NCBI RefSeq assembly: GCF_010994035.1
Contig: NZ_WIXN01000014.1
Span: 41,064-105,063 of the forward strand
Source of the DNA: Virgibacillus aidingensis
GTDB taxonomy: Bacteria; Bacillota; Bacilli; Bacillales; Amphibacillaceae
Reading direction: 5' to 3'
DNA length: 64,000 bases
Every line of letters begins with the position of its first letter. Within the stretch, counting starts at the first letter, position 1. The translations under genes were made by a program, and so were the position numbers. This document shows positions 8,921 through 17,365 of the stretch, one piece after another. A model generated the notes under the pieces. The model had not been told where the DNA came from and did no database searches. It was given only the letters and a program-made list of their open reading frames with translations.

Positions 8921-9134
8921 GATTTCCAATCCTTTCGTTAAGATTTAATCTTCCGGCCATTTATACTATATCACGGAAAACAGTATGAGATGTTATAAAT
9001 ATTGCTTATTTTTCCTTAAAGTAACCTCAATTTGCAAGTCTTTTAGTAAATGCCTTGGTTTTATCCTCAGACTATAAGTTTAACTTGCTCTGCCCGCTTC
9101 GTTCGGATTGCAGTACAATGATACCCCGCCAATC

Positions 9135-9190
9135 ATAAACTATTGGGACTGCAGTTCATCGGTTCCCATCGCATCATGCTGATAGTTTAT
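9135..9190. repeat. Inverted repeat in the 8921-9253 gap
   Basis: ATAAACTAT (9135-9143) pairs with ATAGTTTAT (9182-9190), with inner GGGAC and GTTCCC segments that can extend the stem. The rest of this 333-bp gap shows no gene. It may be a terminator-like or small RNA structure; nothing stronger can be said. Confidence 0.4.
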
Positions 9191-9210
9191 TCTTAAATTG
9201 CAAAAAAATA

Positions 9211-9237
9211 ACAGAGCAGGCCGCAAAACCGCTCTGT
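9211..9237 (-). terminator. Terminator of the GNAT gene
   Basis: ACAGAGC pairs with GCTCTGT. On the minus strand it is followed by TATTTTTTT. Confidence 0.8.
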
Positions 9238-9253
9238 ATTTATTTCAACATAC

Positions 9254-9532
9254 CTAATCAACCAGTATATCTTTATGCTCCGGTGTTTTTTCTATTTTGC
9301 TTTTGGCATAAGGACATAAAGCAACAATTTTGCTGTCCTGTTCACGGGCATGCTTTACTACCCTGTCCACTAATTTTCCGGCCATCCCCTGTCCTCTTAA
9401 TTCATTCGATACATAGGTGTGATCAATGACAAGGTTATTTTCGTCGGAAGTATCAAACGTAATTTCCGCCAAAGGATTCTCCTCATCCTCGCCGACGTAA
9501 AATTTATTCCGGCCTTCTTTAATTTCTTCCAT
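9254..9532 (-). CDS. Short GNAT N-acetyltransferase (YjdJ type)
   Basis: A 92-residue single-domain acetyltransferase of the short GNAT subgroup. The acetyl-CoA pyrophosphate-binding turn is seen at ELRGQGMAGKLVD, followed by the CPYAKSKIEKTPEHKD tail typical of this subgroup. The substrate is unknown. AAGGAGG-type spacing supports the ATG start. It is a single-gene unit ended by the hairpin at 9211-9237. Confidence 0.8.
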   Translation of the reverse strand: MEEIKEGRNKFYVGEDEENPLAEITFDTSDENNLVIDHTYVSNELRGQGMAGKLVDRVVKHAREQDSKIVALCPYAKSKIEKTPEHKDILVD

Positions 9533-9607
9533 GGTTATTCCTCCTTGGATATATATCTTTACCCTTATTTTCCTGCTATCATACTTTTTTATTTATTAAA
9601 TATAATA

Positions 9608-10531
9608 TTATCCCTGAAACATCGGCAAAGTTACTGCGATTACCATGAGAAAAATGAGCAGCAAATAATTGACGGAATACAGAAAGTTCCAGCGGGCCCA
9701 TTTCACTACATCTTTTACAAAGAAACCGCTAATCGCTATGGCAAGCCAGCCAAGATTCAAGAGCGTTGCTATAATAATAAACGTTATTCCAAGCTGCGCC
9801 AAATAAAATGGTAATGGAAGTAAACAGGCAATGTAAACAACCATTTGCCGCTTTGTCACTTCAACCCCATGAACAACCGGCAGCATCGCTACGCCTGCCG
9901 CTTTATATTCATCATATTTTCTGATCGCAATGGAAAATGTATGCGGCATTTGCCAAATGAACAGGATAAGAAACAAGATAATAGGAACGATATGAAATGC
10001 AGAATCAATTGCCGCCCATCCGATCAACGGGGTAACTGCCCCCGAAAGACTGCCAATTATGGTATTAAAAGTATATTTCCTTTTTGTCCACATGGTGTAT
10101 GGCACAACATACAAGAACCAGCCGATAAAAGCATAAATTGTTGCTTCCCATGTTGTAAATAATAAAATAATCAGACCAAGAATACTTGCAATTATTCCGG
10201 TTGCCAAGACAGTATTCATAGAAATATTCCCAGTTACAGTGGGCCTATTTTTCGTTCGCTGCATTATCTTATCAATATCCACGTCATACCAGTTGTTTAA
10301 CACTAAAGCACCGGCCATCACCAGCGTACTGCCAATCATGGTAAGTAAAAATAATACCCAATAATCCGCAAAAGCATTATCCGTAAAATATAGTGCAAGC
10401 CAAAAACCCGAAATGACGGGAAGTACGTTTGCAATTAAGACGGTTGCTTTAAAAAGGGATCTGAGATCGGTCAAAATGGTCGTTTTTTTAGTTTGACTGG
10501 AATTTCGTACAGTTTTATCCTCATAGTTCAT
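9608..10531 (-). CDS. ctaB: Protohaem IX farnesyltransferase
   Basis: A 307-residue UbiA-family prenyltransferase with about nine membrane helices. It converts haem B to haem O for terminal oxidase assembly. The first Asp-rich site is NNWYDVDIDKIM (about residue 95); the second polar loop contains DEYKAAGVAMLP. The sequence upstream has AGGAGG before the ATG. It is not linked to ctaA or ctaCDEF in this window, so it could be a second copy in the genome, as Bacillus species often carry two. Confidence 0.93.
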   Translation of the reverse strand: MNYEDKTVRNSSQTKKTTILTDLRSLFKATVLIANVLPVISGFWLALYFTDNAFADYWVLFLLTMIGSTLVMAGALVLNNWYDVDIDKIMQRTKNRPTVTGNISMNTVLATGIIASILGLIILLFTTWEATIYAFIGWFLYVVPYTMWTKRKYTFNTIIGSLSGAVTPLIGWAAIDSAFHIVPIILFLILFIWQMPHTFSIAIRKYDEYKAAGVAMLPVVHGVEVTKRQMVVYIACLLPLPFYLAQLGITFIIIATLLNLGWLAIAISGFFVKDVVKWARWNFLYSVNYLLLIFLMVIAVTLPMFQG

Positions 10532-10741
10532 ATATTATCCTCCTGGAGCAGGTAAAAAACATAAAATTTCAGTAATAATAACTATCATATCATGGATTAA
10601 AAAGGGACGACAGTAATTGGGCGGGGGAGATTTTGCCATGGATAACGTGTTTTATAAGAATACAGCACGACAGCATATAAAAGGTAAATGCATAATTTCC
10701 CAATCCTATTCTGATGCTAAAATCAAAAGGAGCTGAATAGC

Positions 10742-10939
10742 ATGAATGAAAAAGAACGTCAGGAAATTGAGGCTGACCCCCATTTTGATGGTTCGCGTGA
10801 AGGTGTTCTGAACGATTCCACGGGAGCACAATATGGAATAAGTATGGACAAAAAGTCGCTGCACCCTGAAGAAGTCAAAGAGGTCAGGGAAGAGAATACA
10901 AAGAAACATGTAAAAAATGATAAGGAGGGGTCAATTTAA
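10742..10939 (+). CDS. Small hydrophilic protein, 65 aa
   Basis: A highly charged, probably disordered protein rich in Glu, Lys and Asp, with no hydrophobic segment. AAAGGAG lies eight bases before the ATG, which supports real expression. It is not recognised, but composition is like that of small stress or spore-associated proteins of Bacillaceae. It is followed by the terminator at 11055. Confidence 0.6.
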   Translation: MNEKERQEIEADPHFDGSREGVLNDSTGAQYGISMDKKSLHPEEVKEVREENTKKHVKNDKEGSI

Positions 10940-11054
10940 TAAATAATGATTCCTCATAACTAAATTGCACTAAGAAGAATATACTCTCTTATTTTACGGT
11001 TTAGTATTTTTAGGGAAAATGGGAAGGGAGAATAAGAACTGGTTCATCCATTTA

Positions 11055-11087
11055 AACAGTTCTTTCCTCTCCCTGAGCTGTTTTTTC
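11055..11087 (+). terminator. Terminator after the 65-aa gene
   Basis: An eight-pair stem (AACAGTTC with GAGCTGTT, one G-U pair) followed by TTTTTT. The rest of the 10940-11309 gap shows no gene. Confidence 0.65.
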
Positions 11088-11309
11088 AGCATTATTTATT
11101 GGCTGCCTATTAAGACCACGAGATGTTATTGAACATGCAGAGAGAGCCATAGACCTGTCCGGATCAGTGAAAAATGAGTGGTATTGCACAGCTCGAAAAT
11201 ATAGCAGGTTGAAAAAGGCATCCTGTTTAGAAATGCCCTGAAATTGTCTGGCTCCCGCATAATCCCACCCTGCTATGCAAATCATAAGAAAGTAAAGGAG
11301 GACGATAAA

Positions 11310-11552
11310 ATGGGCAATAATCAACGTGAAAGAAAATCCACGGAAAATTCCAGTAAGATAGCGGATAAAACATATGATGTCTCGGACTATGAAAGCAATG
11401 AAAGCGTGGATAAAGGTATGGCCATTACCCATGAACAGGTCTCTGACAACTATATGGAAGGGACCATTGATGGGAAAATTGATGAGGTAGATGGTAAAGG
11501 TAAATTAAAAACACATGATGGGCAGCTACTAAAAAGAAAGAGACCTGAATAG
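11310..11552 (+). CDS. YozQ-like small protein (DUF4025)
   Basis: An 80-residue acidic soluble protein. The block THEQVSDNYMEGTID resembles the conserved part of the B. subtilis YozQ family as I remember it; its function is unknown. The start is the ATG at 11310 with AAAGGAGG seven bases upstream; the longer open frame to 11244 lacks a ribosome site. It converges on the catalase gene. Confidence 0.65.
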   Translation: MGNNQRERKSTENSSKIADKTYDVSDYESNESVDKGMAITHEQVSDNYMEGTIDGKIDEVDGKGKLKTHDGQLLKRKRPE

Positions 11553-11558
11553 GACAAT

Positions 11559-11609
11559 GGACAGGTACCTCGTGCCGATCAGTTTCAATGTGGCAGCGTG
11601 CACCTGTCC
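11559..11609. terminator. Hairpin between convergent genes
   Basis: GGACAGGT pairs with ACCTGTCC around a 35-base loop between the convergent yozQ-like and catalase genes. No clear T run is present, so termination is only probable. Confidence 0.45.
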
Positions 11610-11615
11610 GTCCTC

Positions 11616-13685
11616 CTAAGTTCGGTTCCAAAAGCGCTGTTTGGCGATTGCAGCTACAAAATCTTCCGCAAAGTCCGGATTATTCGCAGCAAAAACAACC
11701 CCTGCTAAATTATTTTCACTTGATGCTTTGATATAATTATTGGCAGTTGTTGCAACACCAATCGGCTTATAATTTTTATAGGCCATCGTTATAAATTCAT
11801 TTATATCAGCTTCGAATTTTGCCTGGTTGCTCGTTTTCCCCCCGACAACATACAGTGCGTCATACAGCACGGAATACTTGGTTAAAAATGTTTCGTTCAC
11901 TTCAATTTGAGTACCGTCTGCTCCGGTCACCATCCCAAGTTCTTCACTGATGATGTCCATAAACACACCATTTTTCTGCAATACATACAGTGTATTTTTT
12001 ACTTCTTTCCCATGAAAGCCATTACCAATCAGCACCCCTACTTTTTGGGTGGCGGCGAGATGCGGTGTATTCAGTTGGCTGAGGGAAGGATAACTTGTTT
12101 CCACTGGTACATGGTTTGTCTGGGGAGGATTTACACCTAATTTTTCCGCTAAAACCGACCCCAGACCTTGATCGACATTAGCCCACATTTCCACATTTTG
12201 CTGTCTGACTGATTTACTTTTCACATATTGCAGGTGAAAAGTCAGACATTGGGTCAGATCCTGCTTCTCAATGGATGATAAACTGTTCCAAAAAATTCTT
12301 GGCTGTGAAAAAAAGTCATTGAATGACTCACTTGGAACTTCCCTGGTAACATGACCCTCCACATTTTCAGGATAATTGACATATCCGCCTTCCTGGAAAG
12401 TGGATTCCGACGGTGTGTTTCCAGCCAGCGAATTATTGTGGTAATGAACAGAATCCACATCAATCCGGTATCTTGAAAAGCTGTCACGCAGATTAAAGTT
12501 CTTTTCATTAATCGGTTTATTTATAGGTATTTCATTAATATTGGCGGTACGCTGACGGTATAATTCCGTATCCCTGTAAGCGATGCTTCTCCCCTGTAAT
12601 ACCGGGTCGTTCGTAAAATCGATGCCTGGAACTACATGGGCGGGATCAAAGACAGACTGCTCCTCCTCCGTAAAGAAATTATCCATGAGACGGTTCAATG
12701 TCATTTTACCTATGATTTGAACAGGAATTTCTTCCTCCGGCCAAAGTTTCGTATTATCCAATACATCAAAATCGTACTTGAATTCATCCTCCTCGGCAAT
12801 AAGCTGAACTCCCAGTTCATATTCGGGATATGCTCCTTTATTAATTGCTTCGATAATATCCCTGCGGTGGTAGTCAGGATCTACCCCGCCAATCAGATTG
12901 GCCTCATCAAGCAGCAGGGAATGAACCCCGAGTTTAGGCACCCACTTAAACCTGACAAAGGTGGATTTCCCCTCTTCATTAATAAACCGGAACGTATTTA
13001 TCGGCCAGCCTGCCATCATACGCCAGCTCCTCGGACGGCCACGCATCGACATAAGCCACATGACCATATGGGCTGCCTCCTGGTTATTCGCAACATAATC
13101 CCAGAAATTATTATGGGCTGTCGTTGCCTGCGGAATATCGGTAACCGGATTCGGCTTGGCAGCATGGACGACATCCATGAATTTCATGGCATCCGCTACA
13201 ATAAACACAGGAAACTGAAGGGACAACGAATCATAGTTCCCTTCTTCCGTATAAAATTTTACAGCGAAACCGCGGATATCCACTGCGGTATCCTTCGATC
13301 CCCTGTTACCCTGAAAGGTGGAAAAACGCGTAAATACAGGGGTTTTCCTCCCAGCTTCCTGCAGGAAATGAGCTTTCGTCAAATGCCTTAACGACTTATA
13401 AGCCACAAAATCTCCATGCACTGCAAACCCTCGGGCATGCACAACTTTTTCAGGTATTCGCTCCCGGTCGAAATGAGTAATTTTCTTATAAAAATGAAAG
13501 TCCTGCAATAAACCTGGACCGCGTCTCCCCGCCCTTAGCGATGTCCGGTCATTAGAAACTTTCACACCATGGTCATCAGTCATTTTCTTTCCGGGACCTG
13601 TATTTTTCCTTTTGTACCAATCAAGCTGTTCGTCTTTCTTGTTGTCTTTCCTTGCCCCTTTCTGTTTATCTTTATCCTTATCCAC
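11616..13685 (-). CDS. Large-subunit catalase-family protein (KatE/HPII clade) with altered distal pocket
   Basis: A 689-residue protein with a charged N-terminal extension, the catalase core and a C-terminal class I glutamine amidotransferase/DJ-1-like domain (about residues 545-689), the layout of HPII and B. subtilis KatE. The distal histidine is present (VVHARG, His83), as is the proximal haem-ligand tyrosine region (GRSIAYRDT) and the EIPINKP block. However, the segment that is normally VGNN-x-P around the distal asparagine reads DSLSLQFPVF, so the catalytic Asn is missing, and the familiar RSYRTMEGFG block is RSWRMMAGWP. Peroxidase or weak catalase activity, or a sensing role, are possible. 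The start is GTG 13685, seven codons into the open frame, because AGGTGAT immediately precedes it. Confidence 0.85.
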   Translation of the reverse strand: MDKDKDKQKGARKDNKKDEQLDWYKRKNTGPGKKMTDDHGVKVSNDRTSLRAGRRGPGLLQDFHFYKKITHFDRERIPEKVVHARGFAVHGDFVAYKSLRHLTKAHFLQEAGRKTPVFTRFSTFQGNRGSKDTAVDIRGFAVKFYTEEGNYDSLSLQFPVFIVADAMKFMDVVHAAKPNPVTDIPQATTAHNNFWDYVANNQEAAHMVMWLMSMRGRPRSWRMMAGWPINTFRFINEEGKSTFVRFKWVPKLGVHSLLLDEANLIGGVDPDYHRRDIIEAINKGAYPEYELGVQLIAEEDEFKYDFDVLDNTKLWPEEEIPVQIIGKMTLNRLMDNFFTEEEQSVFDPAHVVPGIDFTNDPVLQGRSIAYRDTELYRQRTANINEIPINKPINEKNFNLRDSFSRYRIDVDSVHYHNNSLAGNTPSESTFQEGGYVNYPENVEGHVTREVPSESFNDFFSQPRIFWNSLSSIEKQDLTQCLTFHLQYVKSKSVRQQNVEMWANVDQGLGSVLAEKLGVNPPQTNHVPVETSYPSLSQLNTPHLAATQKVGVLIGNGFHGKEVKNTLYVLQKNGVFMDIISEELGMVTGADGTQIEVNETFLTKYSVLYDALYVVGGKTSNQAKFEADINEFITMAYKNYKPIGVATTANNYIKASSENNLAGVVFAANNPDFAEDFVAAIAKQRFWNRT

Positions 13686-13757
13686 TTCATCACCTCTTTC
13701 TCCCAAAATATAAGGCTCCCATTAATAATATGTGTGCAAAACAAAATTATTCTTGTT

Positions 13758-13787
13758 CATCGTATACGAAACCTACATTATACGATG
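13758..13787 (-). promoter_or_regulatory. Inverted repeat over the catalase -10 region
   Basis: CATCGTATA (13758-13766) and TATACGATG (13779-13787) form a perfect 9-bp inverted repeat with a 12-base spacer. The minus-strand -10 candidate TATAAT (13782-13777) overlaps the right arm, so a repressor bound here would block transcription of the catalase gene. The cognate regulator is not in the window. Confidence 0.5.
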
Positions 13788-14345
13788 GACAAACCATATG
13801 TATGCCTATTATTTGGAAGAATTTGAAATTAGGGATCGAAAATACGTAAACAGGCAAAAACACCGGATGCTTGACGTCTTTATAAATCCGGATTTTCGTG
13901 TATAGGATTAATAACGCAGCTGCGGCTCTCAAGTTTATTTTAATCAATCCGCCCGATGCGTTAGTGCGGCTTTTTGAGAATTTAATCAGCTTCTTATCCG
14001 TTTTTACAGCATCCTTGCCAAGCCAAATTAATTGACCCCCCACGTGTCTAAAAGACTTAACTCCGAGGATGGTCCTCCCGCAGACATAGCAAGTACGTGC
14101 CCCTTTCCGATTTTTAAAATGTTTAAAAGTTTATGGTAAAAATTGCATGTGCAGTGGCAAGACTTTTTCCTATTTCTTTTGATGCAGCTCCATAACCTGC
14201 TCTTGATGGCGCGGTTATCGAGTGACCATTTTATGAATGCTTCCTATCCGAATATCCTTGACCCACTTTACTGCTTCCGCAATCTTCAACGCAAACTTTA
14301 TTCAAACTTAACCTGCACCTTTATTGATCCAATGTCTCTCATCAT
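13788..14345. other. Gene-free interval with terminator-like hairpins
   Basis: No supported gene. A CCGGAT..ATCCGG hairpin is seen at about 13863-13891, and CCGC..GCGG followed by CTTTTTG near 13950-13975 looks like a plus-strand terminator left without its gene. Open frames here lack ribosome sites and family resemblance. Confidence 0.5.
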
Positions 14346-14753
14346 TTATAAGGTATAGGATCGGTTCATTAGCACGATGCGCCATCCGTCCGGGTCTTCT
14401 ATCGTTACACCCTGCTCTTTCCAATAGTCATTTTCGGGTTCGACTTCCTCATATCCCATCTTTTGCAGCCGATCGGACACTTTTTTGATTTCATTCCGGT
14501 CCCTGATGTAAAAAACCATTAGATTATCTTTAGTCGGAGCAGGACAGGGACTTCCGTCAATATGTCTCGTAAATTCCAAATGATAGTCCGTATCCGGAAA
14601 TCCAAAAATGACCCCTTCATATCCTCTATGACCTTGAAACTGCTGTATTTCCGTCAATCCCAGACCATTTTTATAAAAGTCAATAACCTCCTCAAATTTA
14701 TCTGTAGGCCTGGCTATTCTTACCTGTGCAGCTGTAAAATCATTGAATTTCAT
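14346..14753 (-). CDS. VOC family protein (glyoxalase/bleomycin-resistance fold)
   Basis: A 135-residue vicinal-oxygen-chelate protein with two beta-alpha-beta-beta-beta modules. The first is VRIARPTDKFEEVIDFYKN..GFPDTDYHLEFTRH and the second starts near DNLMVFYIRDRNEI and ends VTIEDPDGWRIVLMN. Metal-ligand positions (an early His/Gln and Glu in LEFTRH) look intact. The substrate is unknown. AAGGTGG lies seven bases upstream of the ATG. Confidence 0.8.
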   Translation of the reverse strand: MKFNDFTAAQVRIARPTDKFEEVIDFYKNGLGLTEIQQFQGHRGYEGVIFGFPDTDYHLEFTRHIDGSPCPAPTKDNLMVFYIRDRNEIKKVSDRLQKMGYEEVEPENDYWKEQGVTIEDPDGWRIVLMNRSYTL

Positions 14754-14837
14754 GAGTAGACCACCTTTTCAATAGAAAAATAGAATATATTAATGTAAAT
14801 ATTTTTTTAGTAGCTTAACCTCCAATTATAAACTGTA

Positions 14838-14930
14838 TTAAAGGGAGCTTACGATTTTTAAAAAGGCAGAAGGTGTTCCATCAATAAGTTCAGTGCCCAT
14901 TTTCTTATAAAAACCTGCTGAACCATTTAT
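14838..14930 (-). pseudogene. C-terminal remnant of a GNAT acetyltransferase
   Basis: On the minus strand about 29 codons read NGSAGFYKKMGTEL..GTPSAFLKIVSSL then stop, the usual end of a GNAT enzyme. Nothing upstream completes the domain, so only the tail survives. It opens a stretch of dead genes running to 16.2 kb. Confidence 0.6.
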
Positions 14931-15127
14931 TCTTCTCCATTTTATAAAAATACAATATTATCTTTCTTTTTGGCACAGTCATCTTAAGTATTATTTTAAC
15001 ATTTATAAAGTAAATGTTATCGCTGAACCTAATAAGCGTTTAAAATAAACTTTGTTCCACAAATATATCAGTTTGGCGGTAAAAGATAAATTAATTAGAT
15101 GAATTGTATTCAAGGAGGAGAAGGATT

Positions 15128-15433
15128 TTGAAAGCATTATTAGTAATTGATGTACAAAACGGGATTGTAGAGTTGGGCGAGTTTACTGAGGAACTTTCAC
15201 GTATGGAGAATATAATCAAAGATTTTCTTTAAAAACAAACGGAATGCCTGTTATTTTCATTAGACATTTAGATGATTAAGAAGAAAGTCAGTTTTCATAG
15301 GGATTCAGCCGGATCTGTACTTCATCATTATTTGAAGGATTATGCCGATTATGTCATAGATAAACAAACAACAAACCTGTCATTTGATGAAGTGAATGCT
15401 CCGTTCAATATAACGGAGTTGTTTTTTATTACT
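15128..15433 (+). pseudogene. Broken isochorismatase-family hydrolase
   Basis: AAGGAGG precedes a TTG start whose product begins LKALLVIDVQNGIVE, the signature opening of cysteine hydrolases of the isochorismatase/nicotinamidase family with the catalytic Asp. The frame stops at 15230 and resumes in other frames (NGMPVIFIRHLDD, then DSAGSVLHHYLKDYADYVIDKQTTN, then FFITG). The part with the catalytic cysteine is gone because the sequence runs straight into a Ger(x)C remnant. At least two indels plus a deletion are needed to explain it. Confidence 0.75.
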
Positions 15434-16201
15434 GGCTTTCCCATTTTGGACGGGGACAGGAGACTGGAATCACTCCCCCTTCCAGGTTAATTGAGTTTTT
15501 CGAATCACAGAGGGGGGATGCAGACCTTTTTTTAGGGACGTATGGAACTACGGAAAGGAGCGAAGAGAACAATCTGGAAGATCCGGATCGAATTGAAGCC
15601 GGGGAGTTCCAGTATGAAGGCCAGACAAACACTACACAATTTTACAAGATCTGCAGTTTTCAAAGAAGGAAAAATGATTGATACCTTTACCATCAAAGAA
15701 ACCAGACTATCTTATTTATTAAGCAATGACATGAAACAGCCCGGTGAAATATTAACAACTTTTAATGATCCATTTAATAAGGAATATCAAATAGCGGCAA
15801 GGATCGCCAGGAAGGGAAATATTCGATTAAATATGGAATTGGATGGGGAAAACCCTTCTATTAAAGGAACTGTTCCTGTTCGGATGGCAATTCTGACAAA
15901 CCATAGCATGATTGATTTTGAAAATGACCAAAACAAAAGAGAGACGCTAAAAGCATCCATCGAGGAAACGATGAACAAGCAATTTGCGGAACTGATCCAA
16001 AAAACGCAGGAAGAATTAGGTTCAGAGCCGTTTGGCTGGTCATTGGCCGCCAGAAAAGAATTTCGCACTATTCCCGAATTCACAGCATTTGACTGGATGA
16101 AAACGTATCCTGAAATGGACATAGATATCAAAACCGAGGTGGAATTTGAAAATTTCGGAAGACAAACCGACCTTCCGAGTCTGGAAGAAGTGAGGGATTA
16201 G
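15434..16201 (+). pseudogene. Truncated, frameshifted Ger(x)C spore germination lipoprotein
   Basis: The C-terminal about 250 codons of a GerAC/GerKC-like germinant-receptor subunit. The fragments are RLESLPLP, then ESQRGDADLFLGTYGT, then SAVFKEGKMIDTFTIKETRLSYLL and the C-terminal domain up to VEFENFGRQTDLP. Frame changes are needed near 15484 and, by one extra base, near 15648. The N-terminal lipoprotein half is missing, lost at the junction with the isochorismatase remnant. Full-length relatives are about 370-400 residues. Its presence indicates a spore-forming ancestor. Confidence 0.75.
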
Positions 16202-16357
16202 ATGATGATAGTAATAGCGCTGGCTGTTTTCGTTATTTTTATCTATACAGCCGGTTTTGCAGTAAAGCTGTGGAAAGAGAAAAATAAGCCGGGGTCAATT
16301 GCCATCTTTCTTTTAGCTATTGGAATTGTTGTAACCCCGTTTTTTTCTGTGTTATAA
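16202..16357 (+). CDS. Small germination-operon-type membrane protein, 51 aa
   Basis: The ATG follows directly on the stop of the GerC remnant. It encodes two hydrophobic helices joined by a basic loop (KLWKEKNKPGS). Small two-helix proteins of this kind (GerD-like extra subunits such as GerKD) accompany ger operons. With the partner gene dead it is likely functionless, though its own frame is intact. Confidence 0.5.
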   Translation: MMIVIALAVFVIFIYTAGFAVKLWKEKNKPGSIAIFLLAIGIVVTPFFSVL

Positions 16358-16364
16358 GGGGGGT

Positions 16365-16440
16365 GCTGTCACTTCCCGATCCCGCCGAAAGCAATGCCCT
16401 TTAAACATACTTTGGGAAATTCGGGAAGGGACAGCTTTTA
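16365..16440. terminator. Terminator after the ger remnant
   Basis: GCTGTCACTTCCCGA pairs with TCGGGAAGGGACAGC (one mismatch), followed by TTTTATA. The large 50-base loop holds no gene. Confidence 0.7.
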
Positions 16441-16476
16441 TACGACGCAACGAGCATTTTGGCCTGCGAACCGTAT

Positions 16477-17235
16477 TTAGGCGAAAGTTTTTCTTTCGCT
16501 TTTGTAGAAAAGGGCTTTTTCCGGAAAATCTGTTATGATTGTATTTACACCCAGGTCCAATAATTGCTTCAATCCATCGATGTCATTTACGGTCCAAATA
16601 CGGGTTTTTTCTAATAGATCCTTATAAGAAAACACATCTGAAAAAAAGGTTCCCCTTGATAAATGCAGTGCTTCCAGCTCCAGGCTTTGTAAGTAATCCT
16701 TTGGATGAGAAATCTGCTGATCCAATAACCAGGCAATTTCTGCATTTTGATCTATCTGTTTAATACGCAGTATGCTAGGTAAATGAAAAGAAGAATAAAC
16801 CACTTTACGCCCGTCCCCGTATTCCTTTACAAGTGATAAAACTTTTTCTTCCAGGTGCTCATATCTAAAGTGGCAGGTCTTTAATTCAATATTCAGTTCT
16901 ATTTTATACGGTGCTAAAAGCTCAAGAACTTCCTGAAGTGCTGGTATACGTTCCAAATTCCAAGCCTCTTCATAGTTTGGAAAATGTGCATAATTCATCC
17001 CTGCACTAAACTGCTTTATTTCTTTTAATGAATGATCTTTCACATAGCCTGTGCCGTTTGTCGTCCTATCTAAAATTTCATCATGAATAACAACAATTTC
17101 GCCATCCTTTGTCATATGAACATCTATTTCAATTCCGTCTGCACCCAGTTCAATCGCCTGACGGAACCCTAACAGCGTATTTTCCGGCAATGTACCCATA
17201 CAACCACGGTGTCCATATATCTTCGTCTCAGTCAT
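16477..17235 (-). CDS. ugpQ: Glycerophosphodiester phosphodiesterase
   Basis: A 252-residue cytosolic GDPD TIM barrel that splits glycerophosphodiesters to sn-glycerol-3-phosphate and an alcohol. Catalytic and metal residues are visible in order: YGHRG, LPENT, GIEIDVHMTKDGE and VIHDEILDRTTNGTG, with ELNIELKTC later. No signal peptide is present, which fits an enzyme acting on substrate brought in by the adjacent transporter. It is the last gene of the ugpCAEB-ugpQ cluster, 130 bp after ugpB. Confidence 0.93.
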   Translation of the reverse strand: MTETKIYGHRGCMGTLPENTLLGFRQAIELGADGIEIDVHMTKDGEIVVIHDEILDRTTNGTGYVKDHSLKEIKQFSAGMNYAHFPNYEEAWNLERIPALQEVLELLAPYKIELNIELKTCHFRYEHLEEKVLSLVKEYGDGRKVVYSSFHLPSILRIKQIDQNAEIAWLLDQQISHPKDYLQSLELEALHLSRGTFFSDVFSYKDLLEKTRIWTVNDIDGLKQLLDLGVNTIITDFPEKALFYKSERKTFA

Positions 17236-17365
17236 CGTAACACTTCCTTATTAATTTATAGAAAGCTTCAACAGTCATTAAGTCACTTATTACATCATGG
17301 CAGGTTATTGAAAAAAGGGAACAAAGCATAAACTCTATTCCCCAATCTCATATTGCTGCTGGAAA

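Noticed and set aside
12636..13391. 251-codon open frame antisense to the catalase gene
   Set aside because: Shadow of a long conserved coding sequence; composition is unlike a protein.
13707..13760. SigB promoter for the catalase gene
   Set aside because: A GTTTTG/GGGAG pair is present, but the spacing of 16 and the poor -10 do not fit the consensus.
13747..14043. 98-codon minus-strand frame upstream of the catalase gene
   Set aside because: No ribosome site, no family, and it runs through the promoter palindrome and hairpins.
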